IMG/VR virus record: IMGVR_UViG_3300046004_000349
Location: 1 to 31,089 of that record
Length of the DNA: 31,089 bases
Strand: one strand, 5' to 3'
DNA from: a virus
The notes below the pieces were generated by a model. It saw nothing but the letters and a program-made list of their open reading frames with translations. It did not search any database and had not been told where the DNA came from. Of the stretch, positions 1 to 7,481 are shown piece by piece; positions within the stretch are counted from its first letter, which is position 1, and each line of letters opens with the position of its first letter. Made by a program: the position numbers and the translations under genes.

Positions 1-102
1 GACCGGGTGTTCGGTGGTCACGCCACTTTCTTTTACAGCTTCGCAGATGAGGCTGAGTTTCTACTCCAGCGCACCGCTGCGAACCTTGAGCCACAGGAGT
101 AA
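1..102 (+). CDS. C-terminal fragment of an unrecognised phage protein
   Basis: The frame is open from the first base to a TAA at 100-102 and gives the last 33 residues of a protein that begins outside the window. The fragment is acidic and rich in Phe, Ala and Glu. The next gene follows after 5 nt, and its ribosome site (AGGAG) lies over this stop codon, as expected for two genes of one operon. The fragment is too short to assign. By position it could be the end of a head, tail or packaging gene, but that is a guess from context. Confidence 0.6.
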   Translation, partial: DRVFGGHATFFYSFADEAEFLLQRTAANLEPQE

Positions 103-107
103 CACAC

Positions 108-842
108 ATGCCACTATTAGTAGGAAAAGCAGCCAACCAAGTGCCGGTCAACGGGATGCTGGGGACGATGGCCTTCAGGGACGCCGAGCTGTTCGGGACG
201 ATGGCCGCGCAGAACGCGGATAACGTAGCCATCCTGGGGGGCTCTGCGGTTCTTTCGACGGCGCAGGTGGCATCACTTAATGCTACGTCCTTCACGTCAG
301 GGTTGGCCGTGCTCACTACAGCACAAGTATCAGCCCTCACAGCCACCAGTGCTGCACTAACCACCGCGCAGATTTCGATGCTGGGTGCGGGCCTTGCCCC
401 GGTTGCGCGCAACAACACGGCCATGCAGACCGTTAACGGGCTTGGCTTTCCCGCCACGCCTGTGCCGTCCACTGACCCGAACACCTTGGACGTATACGTG
501 GAGGGTACGTTTACGGCGACTATGCAAGGTTGCACTACGACCCCCACAGCCACGTTCTCCTACGTGCGCATAGGGAGGGTTGTAACGCTGACCACCGCGC
601 CCATGTCAGGAACAACAAGCAGTGCAAATATCTACGTTTCTATTAGCGGCTTCCCCTCCATCATCCACCCAGGAACGGCTGTTTCCTGCTTGCTTCCAGC
701 TAGGCATCTTGCCGCTGGGGCACTCGCAAAGCTGGATATAGGCGCAGGTGGAAGCGTGACGCTTAGTAACTTCCCAACCACGAACTACACGTCCGGGCAG
801 GATGTTGGCACTTACGCAGTCTCTGTAACGTACCCCGTGTAA
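108..842 (+). CDS. Tail-fibre-like virion protein
   Basis: This 244-residue protein opens with a segment typical of phage fibre proteins (residues 11-25, with the pattern QVPxNGMLGTMAFRD). That segment usually precedes a fibre or receptor-binding shaft. Residues about 48-93 carry three loose repeats of the type xLTTAQVxxL, a low-complexity shaft-like pattern. The rest is rich in Thr, Ser, Gly and Val and looks like beta structure, with no catalytic motif visible. The start is chosen because an AGGAG lies 10 nt upstream and the fibre signature begins right after it. A lysis cassette follows immediately. The likely role is adsorption or tail decoration; the receptor is unknown. Confidence 0.6.
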   Translation: MPLLVGKAANQVPVNGMLGTMAFRDAELFGTMAAQNADNVAILGGSAVLSTAQVASLNATSFTSGLAVLTTAQVSALTATSAALTTAQISMLGAGLAPVARNNTAMQTVNGLGFPATPVPSTDPNTLDVYVEGTFTATMQGCTTTPTATFSYVRIGRVVTLTTAPMSGTTSSANIYVSISGFPSIIHPGTAVSCLLPARHLAAGALAKLDIGAGGSVTLSNFPTTNYTSGQDVGTYAVSVTYPV

Positions 843-846
843 CACC

Positions 847-1050
847 ATGCTAAACCTACTCAAACAACGCCTGCAATCCAAAACGTACCAAGCCGCAATG
901 CTTGGTGCTGTGCTGACAATCATCGAAGCGCAAAGTGGATACCTATCCAGCTTCGTGCCGGTGGAGTACCGCAGATACGCGGTGATGCTCTGGCCGCTGG
1001 TCATGCTGACCCTGCGGGAAGTCACTACAACGGCGTTGGCTGAGAAATGA
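847..1050 (+). CDS. Small membrane protein, candidate holin-type
   Basis: This 67-residue protein has one or two hydrophobic stretches (about residues 16-28 and 44-56) and basic residues near both ends. It starts 5 nt after the preceding stop without a strong Shine-Dalgarno sequence, so translation is probably coupled. Its stop overlaps the next start as ATGA. The size, membrane segments and position just before other membrane proteins and an endolysin are compatible with a holin or an accessory lysis protein. No family was recognised with certainty. Confidence 0.55.
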   Translation: MLNLLKQRLQSKTYQAAMLGAVLTIIEAQSGYLSSFVPVEYRRYAVMLWPLVMLTLREVTTTALAEK

Positions 1051-1499
1051 AAGACCGATTTATACGCTCTCTATCCCGCGTACTGTGGGACTCTGACTTG
1101 ATTGACACTCGGGTATGGCTGGCGCTGGCTGAACTGTTCTGGGCACTGATGCTGCTGATCCCTGCTGACGGGCTTTTCTCTCGCCCGACATACAAGCACA
1201 TGGCAACGATCATGAATCAAGACCAGTGGGGGATCGTGCTGCTTCTGTCGGCAATCACCCAGATCAGCATCGTCTTGCAGAACGATTTGTACAGTCGGTT
1301 TGCGAGGTACTTTGCAGCCTACAACGCGGTGCTGTGGTGCTACATCGGGGTCTACTCTCCGCTGGTGTCTGTATCGCCACCACCCGCAGCAATGGGGGCT
1401 GAGATGGCTGCTGCCTGCGCTGCTTGCTTCATATTTATCCAACCTATCGTGCTGTGTGCAATCTATCGAAAGGGGTACGGCAATGGCAGGCTCCGATGA
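1047..1499 (+). CDS. Polytopic membrane protein of the lysis region
   Basis: The predicted 150-residue protein has about four hydrophobic segments (residues about 21-42, 62-78, 86-108 and 117-141), with a charged N-terminus and a basic C-terminus. It overlaps the preceding stop by ATGA and the next gene by 17 nt. This tight packing and the surrounding lysis genes suggest an inner-membrane protein made late in infection. It could be a holin, an antiholin or a superinfection-exclusion protein, and the sequence alone does not decide. No recognised enzymatic motif is present. Confidence 0.6.
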   Translation: MKDRFIRSLSRVLWDSDLIDTRVWLALAELFWALMLLIPADGLFSRPTYKHMATIMNQDQWGIVLLLSAITQISIVLQNDLYSRFARYFAAYNAVLWCYIGVYSPLVSVSPPPAAMGAEMAAACAACFIFIQPIVLCAIYRKGYGNGRLR

Positions 1500-1824
1500 A
1501 AAACACCAGCGCCGTGCATCCGACCTTGTTGGCGCTGCGCCCACGGGTGAGCCACTTCTGGACTTGCTGCGCGATGTGCTTAAACGCCTTGAGACTCTTG
1601 AGTTGTGCTGCGCGGAAATACAAACAGCGTTCGTGCAAAACGATCTGAAGAAGCCTGACTTTGACGGCCACCGCAAGGCGCACATCATCATGATTAAAGC
1701 GGCTGAAGTTGTGGATGGCTACAAGCAGGATGCAACCAAGACCGTGCTGCACTGGCTACTGGCGGGAGTGCTTGGCTTGCTGCTCACCGGCTTCGGTGCT
1801 TGGGTGTCGGGGCACCTCAAATGA
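1483..1824 (+). CDS. Cytoplasmic/helical protein with C-terminal membrane anchor, lysis cassette
   Basis: The protein has 113 residues: a polar helical N-terminal part and one strong transmembrane segment near residues 90-108. A longer frame begins upstream, but the ATG at 1483 is preferred because a GAAAGGGG run lies just upstream and the overlap with the previous gene falls from about 200 to 17 nt. The layout of a charged helix followed by a C-terminal anchor is common among small phage lysis-associated proteins. Its stop overlaps the following tiny reading frame. A holin-like or antiholin-like role is possible but not shown. Confidence 0.6.
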   Translation: MAGSDEKHQRRASDLVGAAPTGEPLLDLLRDVLKRLETLELCCAEIQTAFVQNDLKKPDFDGHRKAHIIMIKAAEVVDGYKQDATKTVLHWLLAGVLGLLLTGFGAWVSGHLK

Positions 1825-1880
1825 TGGCGCTGACTGTTTGGTTTTACTGGTGGGAAAACGTCTGGAAGGATTTGAAATGA
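1821..1880 (+). CDS. 19-codon Trp-rich ORF translationally coupled on both sides
   Basis: Between the membrane-anchor gene and the endolysin lies an ORF of 19 codons. It begins ATGATG over the upstream TGA and ends in a TGA that overlaps the endolysin ATG. Both junctions are therefore ATGA-type overlaps. The product would contain four Trp plus Phe and Tyr in the central half and a Lys/Asp-rich tail. It may be a real membrane-active micropeptide or a spacer whose translation carries ribosomes to the endolysin start, whose own ribosome site (GGAAGGA) lies inside it. No homologue is known to me. Confidence 0.35.
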   Translation: MMALTVWFYWWENVWKDLK

Positions 1881-2293
1881 TTAACTCCCGCGACATCAAT
1901 GCACTCAACCCACGCACCTCCGCTAAGGCGCTGGACTTCCAAGTCCGATGCGCCAACGCCGGTATCGACATCATTTTCACCAGCACCTTCAGAGATGACG
2001 AGTCCCAGAACTCCTTGTACGCGCAGGGGCGAACCCTACCGGGGAAGAAGGTCACGAACGTGGCGGGCGGTGGCTCATTCCACAACTGGAGAGTGGCGTT
2101 TGATTTCGTGCCGGTGGTCAACGGCAAGGCCGTCTGGAATGACAACGCTCTCTGGGAGCGTTGCGGCGTCATTGGCGAGCAGTGTGGGCTGGAGTGGGGC
2201 GGGCGCTGGAAGAAGTTTGTAGACCGTCCGCACATGCAGGACACGATGGGATTCTCCATTGCTCAATATCAACGAGGTGAGGTAAAGGTATGA
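1877..2293 (+). CDS. M15-family peptidoglycan endopeptidase (endolysin, L-Ala-D-Glu or D-Ala peptidase type)
   Basis: This 138-residue single-domain protein carries the zinc-site pattern of VanY/M15 peptidases. There is an SFH...AFDF stretch with His69 and Asp76, then a Glu-Trp-Gly-Gly segment at 106-109, and DRPHM with His119. These correspond to the SxHxxGxAxD, E and H ligands of T5-type phage L-alanyl-D-glutamate endopeptidases. The usual Gly in the first motif is Arg72 here. It would cut peptide stems of peptidoglycan late in infection. There is no signal peptide, so release should depend on a holin. The ATG at 1877 is chosen over an upstream frame because of the GGAAGGA site and the full domain starting there. 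Confidence 0.88.
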   Translation: MINSRDINALNPRTSAKALDFQVRCANAGIDIIFTSTFRDDESQNSLYAQGRTLPGKKVTNVAGGGSFHNWRVAFDFVPVVNGKAVWNDNALWERCGVIGEQCGLEWGGRWKKFVDRPHMQDTMGFSIAQYQRGEVKV

Positions 2294-2811
2294 ACGATTT
2301 TCTGAAGACTCTCTTCCCGCTGATCGGCACAGCACTCGGAGGCCCAGCCGGGACGATGCTTGGGGGCGTGGCTGCGTCGTTTGTAGCGGAGAAGCTAGGA
2401 CTAGCCGACAGCACAGTTGAGGCCGTCAAGGAGGCTTTGAGCAGTGGCAAGTTGAGCGCTGACCAGATCGCCGCGCTCAAGCTCGCAGAGATCGACATGA
2501 AGAAGTGGGCCGACACCAACAAGATTGATGTGATGAAGGTTGAGGCTGCTGACCGCGCCGATGCACGAGACATGCTCAAGATCACACGATCAAAGATGCC
2601 TGCGGTGCTGACGTGCTTCCTCGGTGTAGCGTTTATCTCGGTTTTGGTACTGATGTTCTTTAAGCCCGAGGTGAAAGAGTCCGCTCCGTTGATGATCATG
2701 CTTGGGGTTCTCGGCGCTGAGTTCTCGGCCTCCTGCAAGTTCTGGCTCGGAACCACCAACTCCAGCGCCGACAAGAATCAGATGCTGGCCAACAGCGCAC
2801 CAAACAAATAG
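2290..2811 (+). CDS. 3TM phage holin (GTA_holin_3TM-like)
   Basis: This 173-residue protein has a Gly/Ala-rich hydrophobic N-terminal segment (about 8-32), a charged helical middle, and two strong membrane helices (about 103-124 and 132-154). It ends in a CKFWLG motif followed by a polar tail. This is the pattern I associate with the 3TM holin family first described in gene transfer agents and many proteobacterial phages. It would permeabilise the inner membrane and release the M15 endolysin encoded just upstream, with which it shares an ATGA overlap. It is the best holin candidate in the window. Confidence 0.8.
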   Translation: MNDFLKTLFPLIGTALGGPAGTMLGGVAASFVAEKLGLADSTVEAVKEALSSGKLSADQIAALKLAEIDMKKWADTNKIDVMKVEAADRADARDMLKITRSKMPAVLTCFLGVAFISVLVLMFFKPEVKESAPLMIMLGVLGAEFSASCKFWLGTTNSSADKNQMLANSAPNK

Positions 2812-2818
2812 ACCATGA

Positions 2819-2841
2819 GTTGCTTTTATTGCATACTCACA
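2819..2841 (+). promoter_or_regulatory. Recurring GTTGC element, copy R1
   Basis: The 54-nt gap before the spike base gene carries GTTGC-TTTTAT-TGCATACT. About 19 of 23 positions match the copy at 9409, and the copy at 7790 is clearly related. It starts 47 nt upstream of the gene's GTG. I infer a phage promoter or operator. It does not form a convincing host sigma-70 promoter. Confidence 0.5.
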
Positions 2842-2865
2842 TAACGAAATATCAAGGAGATCATC

Positions 2866-3138
2866 GTGCCAGCAAAAAACCTATTCGACGGATATACAAG
2901 CGGAGCAGAAGTTCCAGCACTCCGCATGACAACCATCGCTCCAAGCGATGCATCAGACCTGCCAGTTGCAGTTCGCATGATCTATGTAGGTGTGGGTGGT
3001 GACGTGAATATGACAGACACCGAAGGCAATACGGTTCTGCACAAGAACGCCGGAGCTGGCTGTTACCTTGGCCCGTTCCGGGTTGCAAGAGTACGCACTT
3101 CCGGGACGACTGCAACAAATCTGGTTGGGTACGTGTAA
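2866..3138 (+). CDS. Spike base protein, RCAP_Rcc01079-like
   Basis: The 90-residue product has the pattern of the small spike base proteins first known from the Rhodobacter gene transfer agent. It has an alignable start, a TTIAPSDASDLPVAVRMIYVG stretch around residues 22-42, a beta-rich centre, and a conserved end with FRVARVxTSGTTATNLVGYV features. Such proteins hold spikes on the capsid or tail base. The start is GTG, chosen for the AAGGAG 8 nt upstream; no upstream ATG fits. The stop overlaps the next start as TAATG, which suggests the two products work together, with this protein as the socket for the following spike. Confidence 0.72.
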   Translation: MPAKNLFDGYTSGAEVPALRMTTIAPSDASDLPVAVRMIYVGVGGDVNMTDTEGNTVLHKNAGAGCYLGPFRVARVRTSGTTATNLVGYV

Positions 3139-4508
3139 TGCGGATCGGTATGGGCATTGGGGTTCGCAAGCCAAGTGGCATAACCCCCATCCAACGTGCC
3201 ATCTCCCTCCTGCGCTCCTACGGCACCAACGCTCATGTCTACCTCCCCGGCGTAGGCGTCCTCTCCGGCCTCCAAGCTGCGAACTACCTAGACTCCGCAG
3301 GCACGACGCAAGGCACAGTGGATCAGCCGGTTGGGCTGGTTAAGGACAGCTTTGGTGCAAATGACGCAATCCAGTCCACAACGCCATCGAAGCCCGTGCT
3401 GCGGCGGGGGGCGCTTGCGCTTAACCCAAACTCGCAGAATTTATCTGGGTGGGGAGCAACTACCGCCACTCTTACACCGGCTCAGTTAGACCCCTTTGGT
3501 GGAACATCGGCAACGAAAATAACAGGGGTTGCGACCGCCTATGGGCGGTTTGCACGTCAGTACAACACCCTTATCGCGTCAACTAAATATACTGTTGCGG
3601 CAGTTGTAAAAGCAGGGTCGCAAAACTACGCAGCGGTGAGGATTGCAAGCGCTGCCAACGCTTCAGATGAATACCCATACTTTGATCTAACAACTGGCGC
3701 GGGAACTAACGTAACACCAGTTGCAGGTGTTAACTCTGCGGTTAGCTCTGCGAACCTTGGCAATGGCTGGTGGTTGATTGTGCTTAACCACACCACAGGT
3801 GCAGCACCATCCGGTACAACAGATGTTGCCATGACAACGAGTACGGGGGGGACAACATCGGCACCATTAACGTCCGACAACATCTACTGCCACCGCGCAG
3901 CCCTATTCCAAGGCACCTACACCGCAGCCCAAATCCAAGCCCTCGGAGGCATCCCGCTGACCACAACAGCACCAGCATCAACGGCACTTGGCCCGTACTG
4001 GTGGCAGTTCGACGGTGTAGACGATTCGCTGGCTTTGAGTGGGCCGCTGTTTCAGATGAGCGATGACCATTGCGTGATTGCAGGTGGCATGACAAATGAC
4101 ACATCCTCAGTAATGGGTTTATTCTATGAATCTGGCGCTGGAGGCGTTCCTATAGTCGCCGGGCTTGGTGTTTCTTCTGGCGTAGCGCGTTGCTACTGGC
4201 GCGACGATTCAGGCGCACTGGCTAACGTGACGGGGGACGCAATAACACCCGGCGCTGCATTTGTATTGTCTGGGAGAAAGACCGGAAATGCGAAGCTACT
4301 ACGACAAAACGGAGTAGCAAAAACCACAGTTTCTACGGTGCTTGGGGCGACAACAATCACATCTCAAGCGATTGGATTTGATTCTGTGTCGTCTGGGTTT
4401 TGGATTGGTTCAATCTACCCACTAATAGCCATCAAAGGCACCGTTAGCGACGCCGATCTACTCACCCTAGAGCGATTCGTCGGCAACCTCTCAGGTGTCA
4501 CGATATGA
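3138..4508 (+). CDS. Spike/fibre protein with carbohydrate-binding and lectin-like domains
   Basis: This 456-residue protein has three visible parts. Residues 1-90 carry the virion-attachment-like segment found in many phage spike proteins (AANYLDSAGT...QPVGLVKDSFG). Residues about 92-265 look like a head-spike/carbohydrate-binding beta sandwich with the typical NLSGW...TPAQLDPFGGTSA pattern. Residues about 285-456 begin with WWQFDGVDDSLAL and look like a concanavalin/LamG-type lectin fold. The likely role is binding of a cell-surface glycan. It directly overlaps the spike base gene. No catalytic lyase or glycosidase motif is seen, so it is probably a binder and not a depolymerase. Confidence 0.68.
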   Translation: MRIGMGIGVRKPSGITPIQRAISLLRSYGTNAHVYLPGVGVLSGLQAANYLDSAGTTQGTVDQPVGLVKDSFGANDAIQSTTPSKPVLRRGALALNPNSQNLSGWGATTATLTPAQLDPFGGTSATKITGVATAYGRFARQYNTLIASTKYTVAAVVKAGSQNYAAVRIASAANASDEYPYFDLTTGAGTNVTPVAGVNSAVSSANLGNGWWLIVLNHTTGAAPSGTTDVAMTTSTGGTTSAPLTSDNIYCHRAALFQGTYTAAQIQALGGIPLTTTAPASTALGPYWWQFDGVDDSLALSGPLFQMSDDHCVIAGGMTNDTSSVMGLFYESGAGGVPIVAGLGVSSGVARCYWRDDSGALANVTGDAITPGAAFVLSGRKTGNAKLLRQNGVAKTTVSTVLGATTITSQAIGFDSVSSGFWIGSIYPLIAIKGTVSDADLLTLERFVGNLSGVTI

Positions 4509-4675
4509 CCGCCCTCTACTGCATCCTAGCCTACACGCTAGGCCTCTTAACAGGGGTCTGCGGCATCCTGATATCAATGGCAACACAGGGCGGTGCGAGA
4601 GCTGCCCACAGCACAAGGACGCCAAATGAGCTACGACACCACACTGACGATCACACTACCCTTCGCGCTGGCTGA
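4505..4675 (+). CDS. Small overlapping membrane ORF
   Basis: This 56-codon frame starts with an ATGA overlap on the spike gene stop and extends 50 nt into the next gene. Its first 25 residues form one clear hydrophobic helix with two Cys; the rest is polar and His/Thr-rich. It fills a 117-nt stretch that would otherwise be a gap. The coupled start supports translation, whereas the low-complexity tail in the overlap argues for weak constraint. The function is unknown. A membrane-anchored accessory lysis or exclusion peptide is possible. Confidence 0.4.
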   Translation: MTALYCILAYTLGLLTGVCGILISMATQGGARAAHSTRTPNELRHHTDDHTTLRAG

Positions 4676-4985
4676 CATTGCTTCACGCATTGGACGCGCA
4701 CTTGATCCGGATGTTGGTGGTGAGCGATCCTTTACCCGCATCGTGACAGGCTATGTGGACGACAAGCCCGTCTACGGGGACACGATCAGCACCACGACAC
4801 CATGCACATCTGTTTTCAAAGCACAGGCTGTTGCAATGTTAGCTGACCCATCTCTGCTGCACTTGGCTGTAGAAGCTGACTACGCGGTGCGCTGGGTTGA
4901 TCTTGTAGCACCTACGCTGGCGCAGTGCCAAGCGTTTTGTGATGGGGTGATTCCTGAGCCTTTACCACTTTTGGGGACTCCATGA
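4626..4985 (+). CDS. Uncharacterised virion-region protein
   Basis: The 119-residue product starts at the ATG at 4626, which has AAGG spaced 7 nt upstream. The in-frame codon at 4593 lacks such a site. It is a mixed alpha/beta soluble protein with no signal, no membrane segment and no recognised motif. It sits between a spike gene and a small fibre-associated gene, with which it shares an ATGA overlap, so a role in adsorption structures or their assembly is plausible. I do not recognise the family. Confidence 0.6.
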   Translation: MSYDTTLTITLPFALADIASRIGRALDPDVGGERSFTRIVTGYVDDKPVYGDTISTTTPCTSVFKAQAVAMLADPSLLHLAVEADYAVRWVDLVAPTLAQCQAFCDGVIPEPLPLLGTP

Positions 4986-5434
4986 GCCTACTTGCCAGAG
5001 TCGTACACCCCCCCGGTACGGAGGTAATCCTTGCTCGTGACGCTCATCCTGCGGAGAAGTACCTGTCAGTTGACGCCAACGGGTTCCTTCAGAACTCGCC
5101 GGAGACCAGCGGATTCGATCTGGCGGAGGGTGTGTTCAAGGTTGCCAGCTACGTCTGGGACATCGACACCCTCACTTGGGTGCGAGCAACTCAGTCATCC
5201 GGTGGTGGCGGAGGATCGACGGCCGTGGCCACCAAGGGCAAGCGGTTCGACCAAGCCAGCTCCACCGTGCTTTACATCGGAGAGGCTGACCCCGGCACCG
5301 ATACAGCATCTCCGGCATGGAAGATCAAGCGAGTCACCTTCGATGCATCCGGCTTTCCGCTGCATGTCCAGTACGCCTCAGTTGGCGCAGGGGCGTGTAT
5401 CTGGGATAATCGCGGTGCATTAACATACACCTAA
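4982..5434 (+). CDS. Two-part fibre-associated virion protein with Gly linker
   Basis: The protein has 150 residues and two parts joined by a Ser/Gly linker at about 72-80. The C-terminal part (about 85-150) resembles a short domain I often see next to phage fibre genes, with a pattern of the type FDxxSSTVxYIGEAxPGTxTxxPAWKIKRV ending in a WDNRGALTYT-like tail. The N-terminal part is beta-rich and unassigned. It overlaps the preceding gene by ATGA. A structural or adaptor role at the tail is likely. The exact role is unknown. Confidence 0.6.
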   Translation: MSLLARVVHPPGTEVILARDAHPAEKYLSVDANGFLQNSPETSGFDLAEGVFKVASYVWDIDTLTWVRATQSSGGGGGSTAVATKGKRFDQASSTVLYIGEADPGTDTASPAWKIKRVTFDASGFPLHVQYASVGAGACIWDNRGALTYT

Positions 5435-5449
5435 CGCAACGGAGTTACG

Positions 5450-5878
5450 ATGGCAAGCAAAACCACACGGTCAGCCAATGACGTAGTGAACTGGATGGCG
5501 CGGAATGTATCGCCATCTTGGGCATCTGCGACCATTCTTTACGCCTCCCTGCACGTCGGTGCCGTTGGCCTTGGTGGAGATCAGGCGAGCAATGAGGTGG
5601 CCTACACGGGCTATGCGCGTGCGCCCATCCTGCGGAACAACACCACTGGCGAGTTTGCAACAGCGGCTTCCGGCCAAACCGCAAACACCAACCTGATCCA
5701 GTTCGGCAACGCCACGGCGGGGACTTTCCCCATCACAGCCTCGCACGTCGGCCTTGGCGAAAACCCCAGCGGTGCTGGCACTGTGATTGCCACCGGCACG
5801 CTGGCGTCTCTCACTGTGATCAACCTCAACAGCAATCCTCAGTTCCCTGTCGGGCAACTGGTTTGGGGAGAACAATAA
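5450..5878 (+). CDS. Gp80-like phage tail fibre protein
   Basis: The 142-residue product follows the pattern of small Gp80/Gp23-type fibre proteins. It has an N-terminal helix, a YASLHVG segment (about 31-37), a GYARAP stretch, an FGNATAGTFPITASHVGLGENPSG-type beta region, and a closing FPVGQLVWGEQ that resembles the family's typical FPAGxL end. A GGAG lies about 8 nt before the ATG. Its stop overlaps the next ATG (TAATG). It is probably a virion component in the baseplate or fibre area. Confidence 0.65.
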   Translation: MASKTTRSANDVVNWMARNVSPSWASATILYASLHVGAVGLGGDQASNEVAYTGYARAPILRNNTTGEFATAASGQTANTNLIQFGNATAGTFPITASHVGLGENPSGAGTVIATGTLASLTVINLNSNPQFPVGQLVWGEQ

Positions 5879-6753
5879 TGGCTTTTTCTGGCGTTGATTC
5901 CATCATCACCTCCCGCACGTCGGGCAAGACCAAGCGCGTCAACTGGAACAAAACAGTTGTGACCGGCGCTACTTCCGCCGCTGGCCGCTGGCACGAGATG
6001 CTTTCTGGCGGCGGTACTGGCGGGCCAATGGTTTTGACCGGCACTGCTGGCGCTGGCGTCGCTTGCAGCAAGGCAACCCCCGGCGCACTGCCAATCGGCC
6101 CTGATGTGGCCACCGACCTCCGGCACTTGCTGTCTGCATTGGCCATCACTGGCGGAGCCACGCTAACGCCCGGAGTGATTCTGCTGACAGACATCATCCA
6201 CATCTACCGCTCGTGCGCCTTGGTGACTACACCAACCGCGCTCACTGCTCACCCGGTATGGACTGGCACAGGCGACACGCGCATGACCTCCGCTGCTGGC
6301 GTCGAGTGTTCTCTGGTGGTGACAACCGCAGGCACGGCAGGCAACGGGCAAATCACTCCGACCTACAAGGATCAGGGCGGGTTAGACCAAGCCTCGCCGT
6401 CCTCGCTCTATGCTCCAGTAGCCACCGCGCCGATTGGATGTCTTTACGGGCAGACCAACACAGCCGTGACTGTTGGTGGCCCGTACATGCCTCAGGCTAT
6501 TGGCGATTCAGGCGTGCAGCAGATCAACAGCTACGTGATCAATACCGGCCTGACCACAGGCGTTGGCGCATTCGTGCTGCATCGCCCCATCATGGAGATT
6601 CCATTGGCTGCCGCCAACGTGCCGAACATGCTGGAGTGGATTCTCGGAGATCGCATCCATGACGATGCCTGCCTCGGAATGTTCATCCAGATCGGCGGAG
6701 CAGCAACCACCGGCCAACAGGTAACTGGCTCGTTCGGTACTGCTTGGGGTTGA
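5878..6753 (+). CDS. Unrecognised structural protein
   Basis: This 291-residue protein is rich in Gly, Thr, Ala and Ser and looks largely beta-structured. It has no membrane segment, signal or catalytic motif. The ATG at 5878 is favoured over the in-frame codon at 5863 because GGGGAG is spaced correctly and it overlaps the preceding stop by one base. It is flanked by a Gp80-like fibre gene and by another gene of similar composition in the next frame, which starts 2 nt after its stop. A virion role is inferred from context and composition only. Confidence 0.6.
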   Translation: MAFSGVDSIITSRTSGKTKRVNWNKTVVTGATSAAGRWHEMLSGGGTGGPMVLTGTAGAGVACSKATPGALPIGPDVATDLRHLLSALAITGGATLTPGVILLTDIIHIYRSCALVTTPTALTAHPVWTGTGDTRMTSAAGVECSLVVTTAGTAGNGQITPTYKDQGGLDQASPSSLYAPVATAPIGCLYGQTNTAVTVGGPYMPQAIGDSGVQQINSYVINTGLTTGVGAFVLHRPIMEIPLAAANVPNMLEWILGDRIHDDACLGMFIQIGGAATTGQQVTGSFGTAWG

Positions 6754-6754
6754 T

Positions 6755-7480
6755 GTGCTACTGAACAATGGCACTTGGTTTGGACGCCTGCGCTCCACTG
6801 GAGCTATGGGCGTTATTCCTGCGTCGTTGACGCGCAACGCAGCGCGCATCAAGCTCTACGAGAATGCCCGCTTTGGCCAGAAGGTGTCCTTCCCACAGGG
6901 ATACCAGCAGGCCAGTCGCGCCATTCTGCCAAGCCTGAAGACCACCGACCTCATCTCCGCACGCATCACCGGCTCTGGCGACCTGTTCAATTTTCAGGTT
7001 CGCAACATCGTGAGCGTGGCGGCAACCATCAGCGGGTCAGGGTTCGTCAACTCCAGCGCAGAGGTTGGGAAGACAATGTGGGCCACTCTCGCTGGGACTG
7101 GCGCTCTCACTGGTGGCGCTCGTATGTTGGTCAGCATGAAGGCGTCACTGGATGCTGGAGCAAGGCCATCAGCATTCGACATCGCGCAAGAGGTGTGGCA
7201 GTCGCAGAAGACCAGCTACAACGCCGCTGGCACGATGGGCAACGGGTTGAACAACGCAGCCTCTGGTGGCGTGGATTACTCCGCGCTCGGGCAAGCGGTT
7301 TGGAGTGCGCTGGCATCAGCAAACAACACGGCTGGCACAATGGGCGCTGCTGCCCAAGCTGGCGGGTCTGCGCCAACAGCATCTCAAAACGCAGCAGCCA
7401 TCCGCATTGAACTCACTCCAGAGTTGCAGCGCGTGCTGGCCACACTCACCACCGGCCAGTTCTTGGCCTTGAAGGATTAG
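6755..7480 (+). CDS. Unrecognised structural protein with repeated AGTMG segments
   Basis: The 241-residue product seems to start at a GTG directly after the preceding TGA. A GGGG run lies upstream and no better in-frame start exists before residue 18. The C-terminal half holds two copies of a motif with the pattern VWxSxxxxxNxAGTMG (about residues 149-164 and 186-200), separated by a Gly/Ala-rich linker. It ends in a helical segment. The composition and place next to fibre genes suggest a minor virion or tail-associated protein. A programmed frameshift from the preceding gene is conceivable but not supported by a classical slippery site. Confidence 0.6.
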   Translation: MLLNNGTWFGRLRSTGAMGVIPASLTRNAARIKLYENARFGQKVSFPQGYQQASRAILPSLKTTDLISARITGSGDLFNFQVRNIVSVAATISGSGFVNSSAEVGKTMWATLAGTGALTGGARMLVSMKASLDAGARPSAFDIAQEVWQSQKTSYNAAGTMGNGLNNAASGGVDYSALGQAVWSALASANNTAGTMGAAAQAGGSAPTASQNAAAIRIELTPELQRVLATLTTGQFLALKD

Positions 7481-7481
7481 C

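Noticed and set aside
5878-7480. Programmed frameshift joining the two structural genes at 6753
   Set aside because: No slippery heptamer was seen near the junction, and the GTG start with an upstream G-run explains it more simply.
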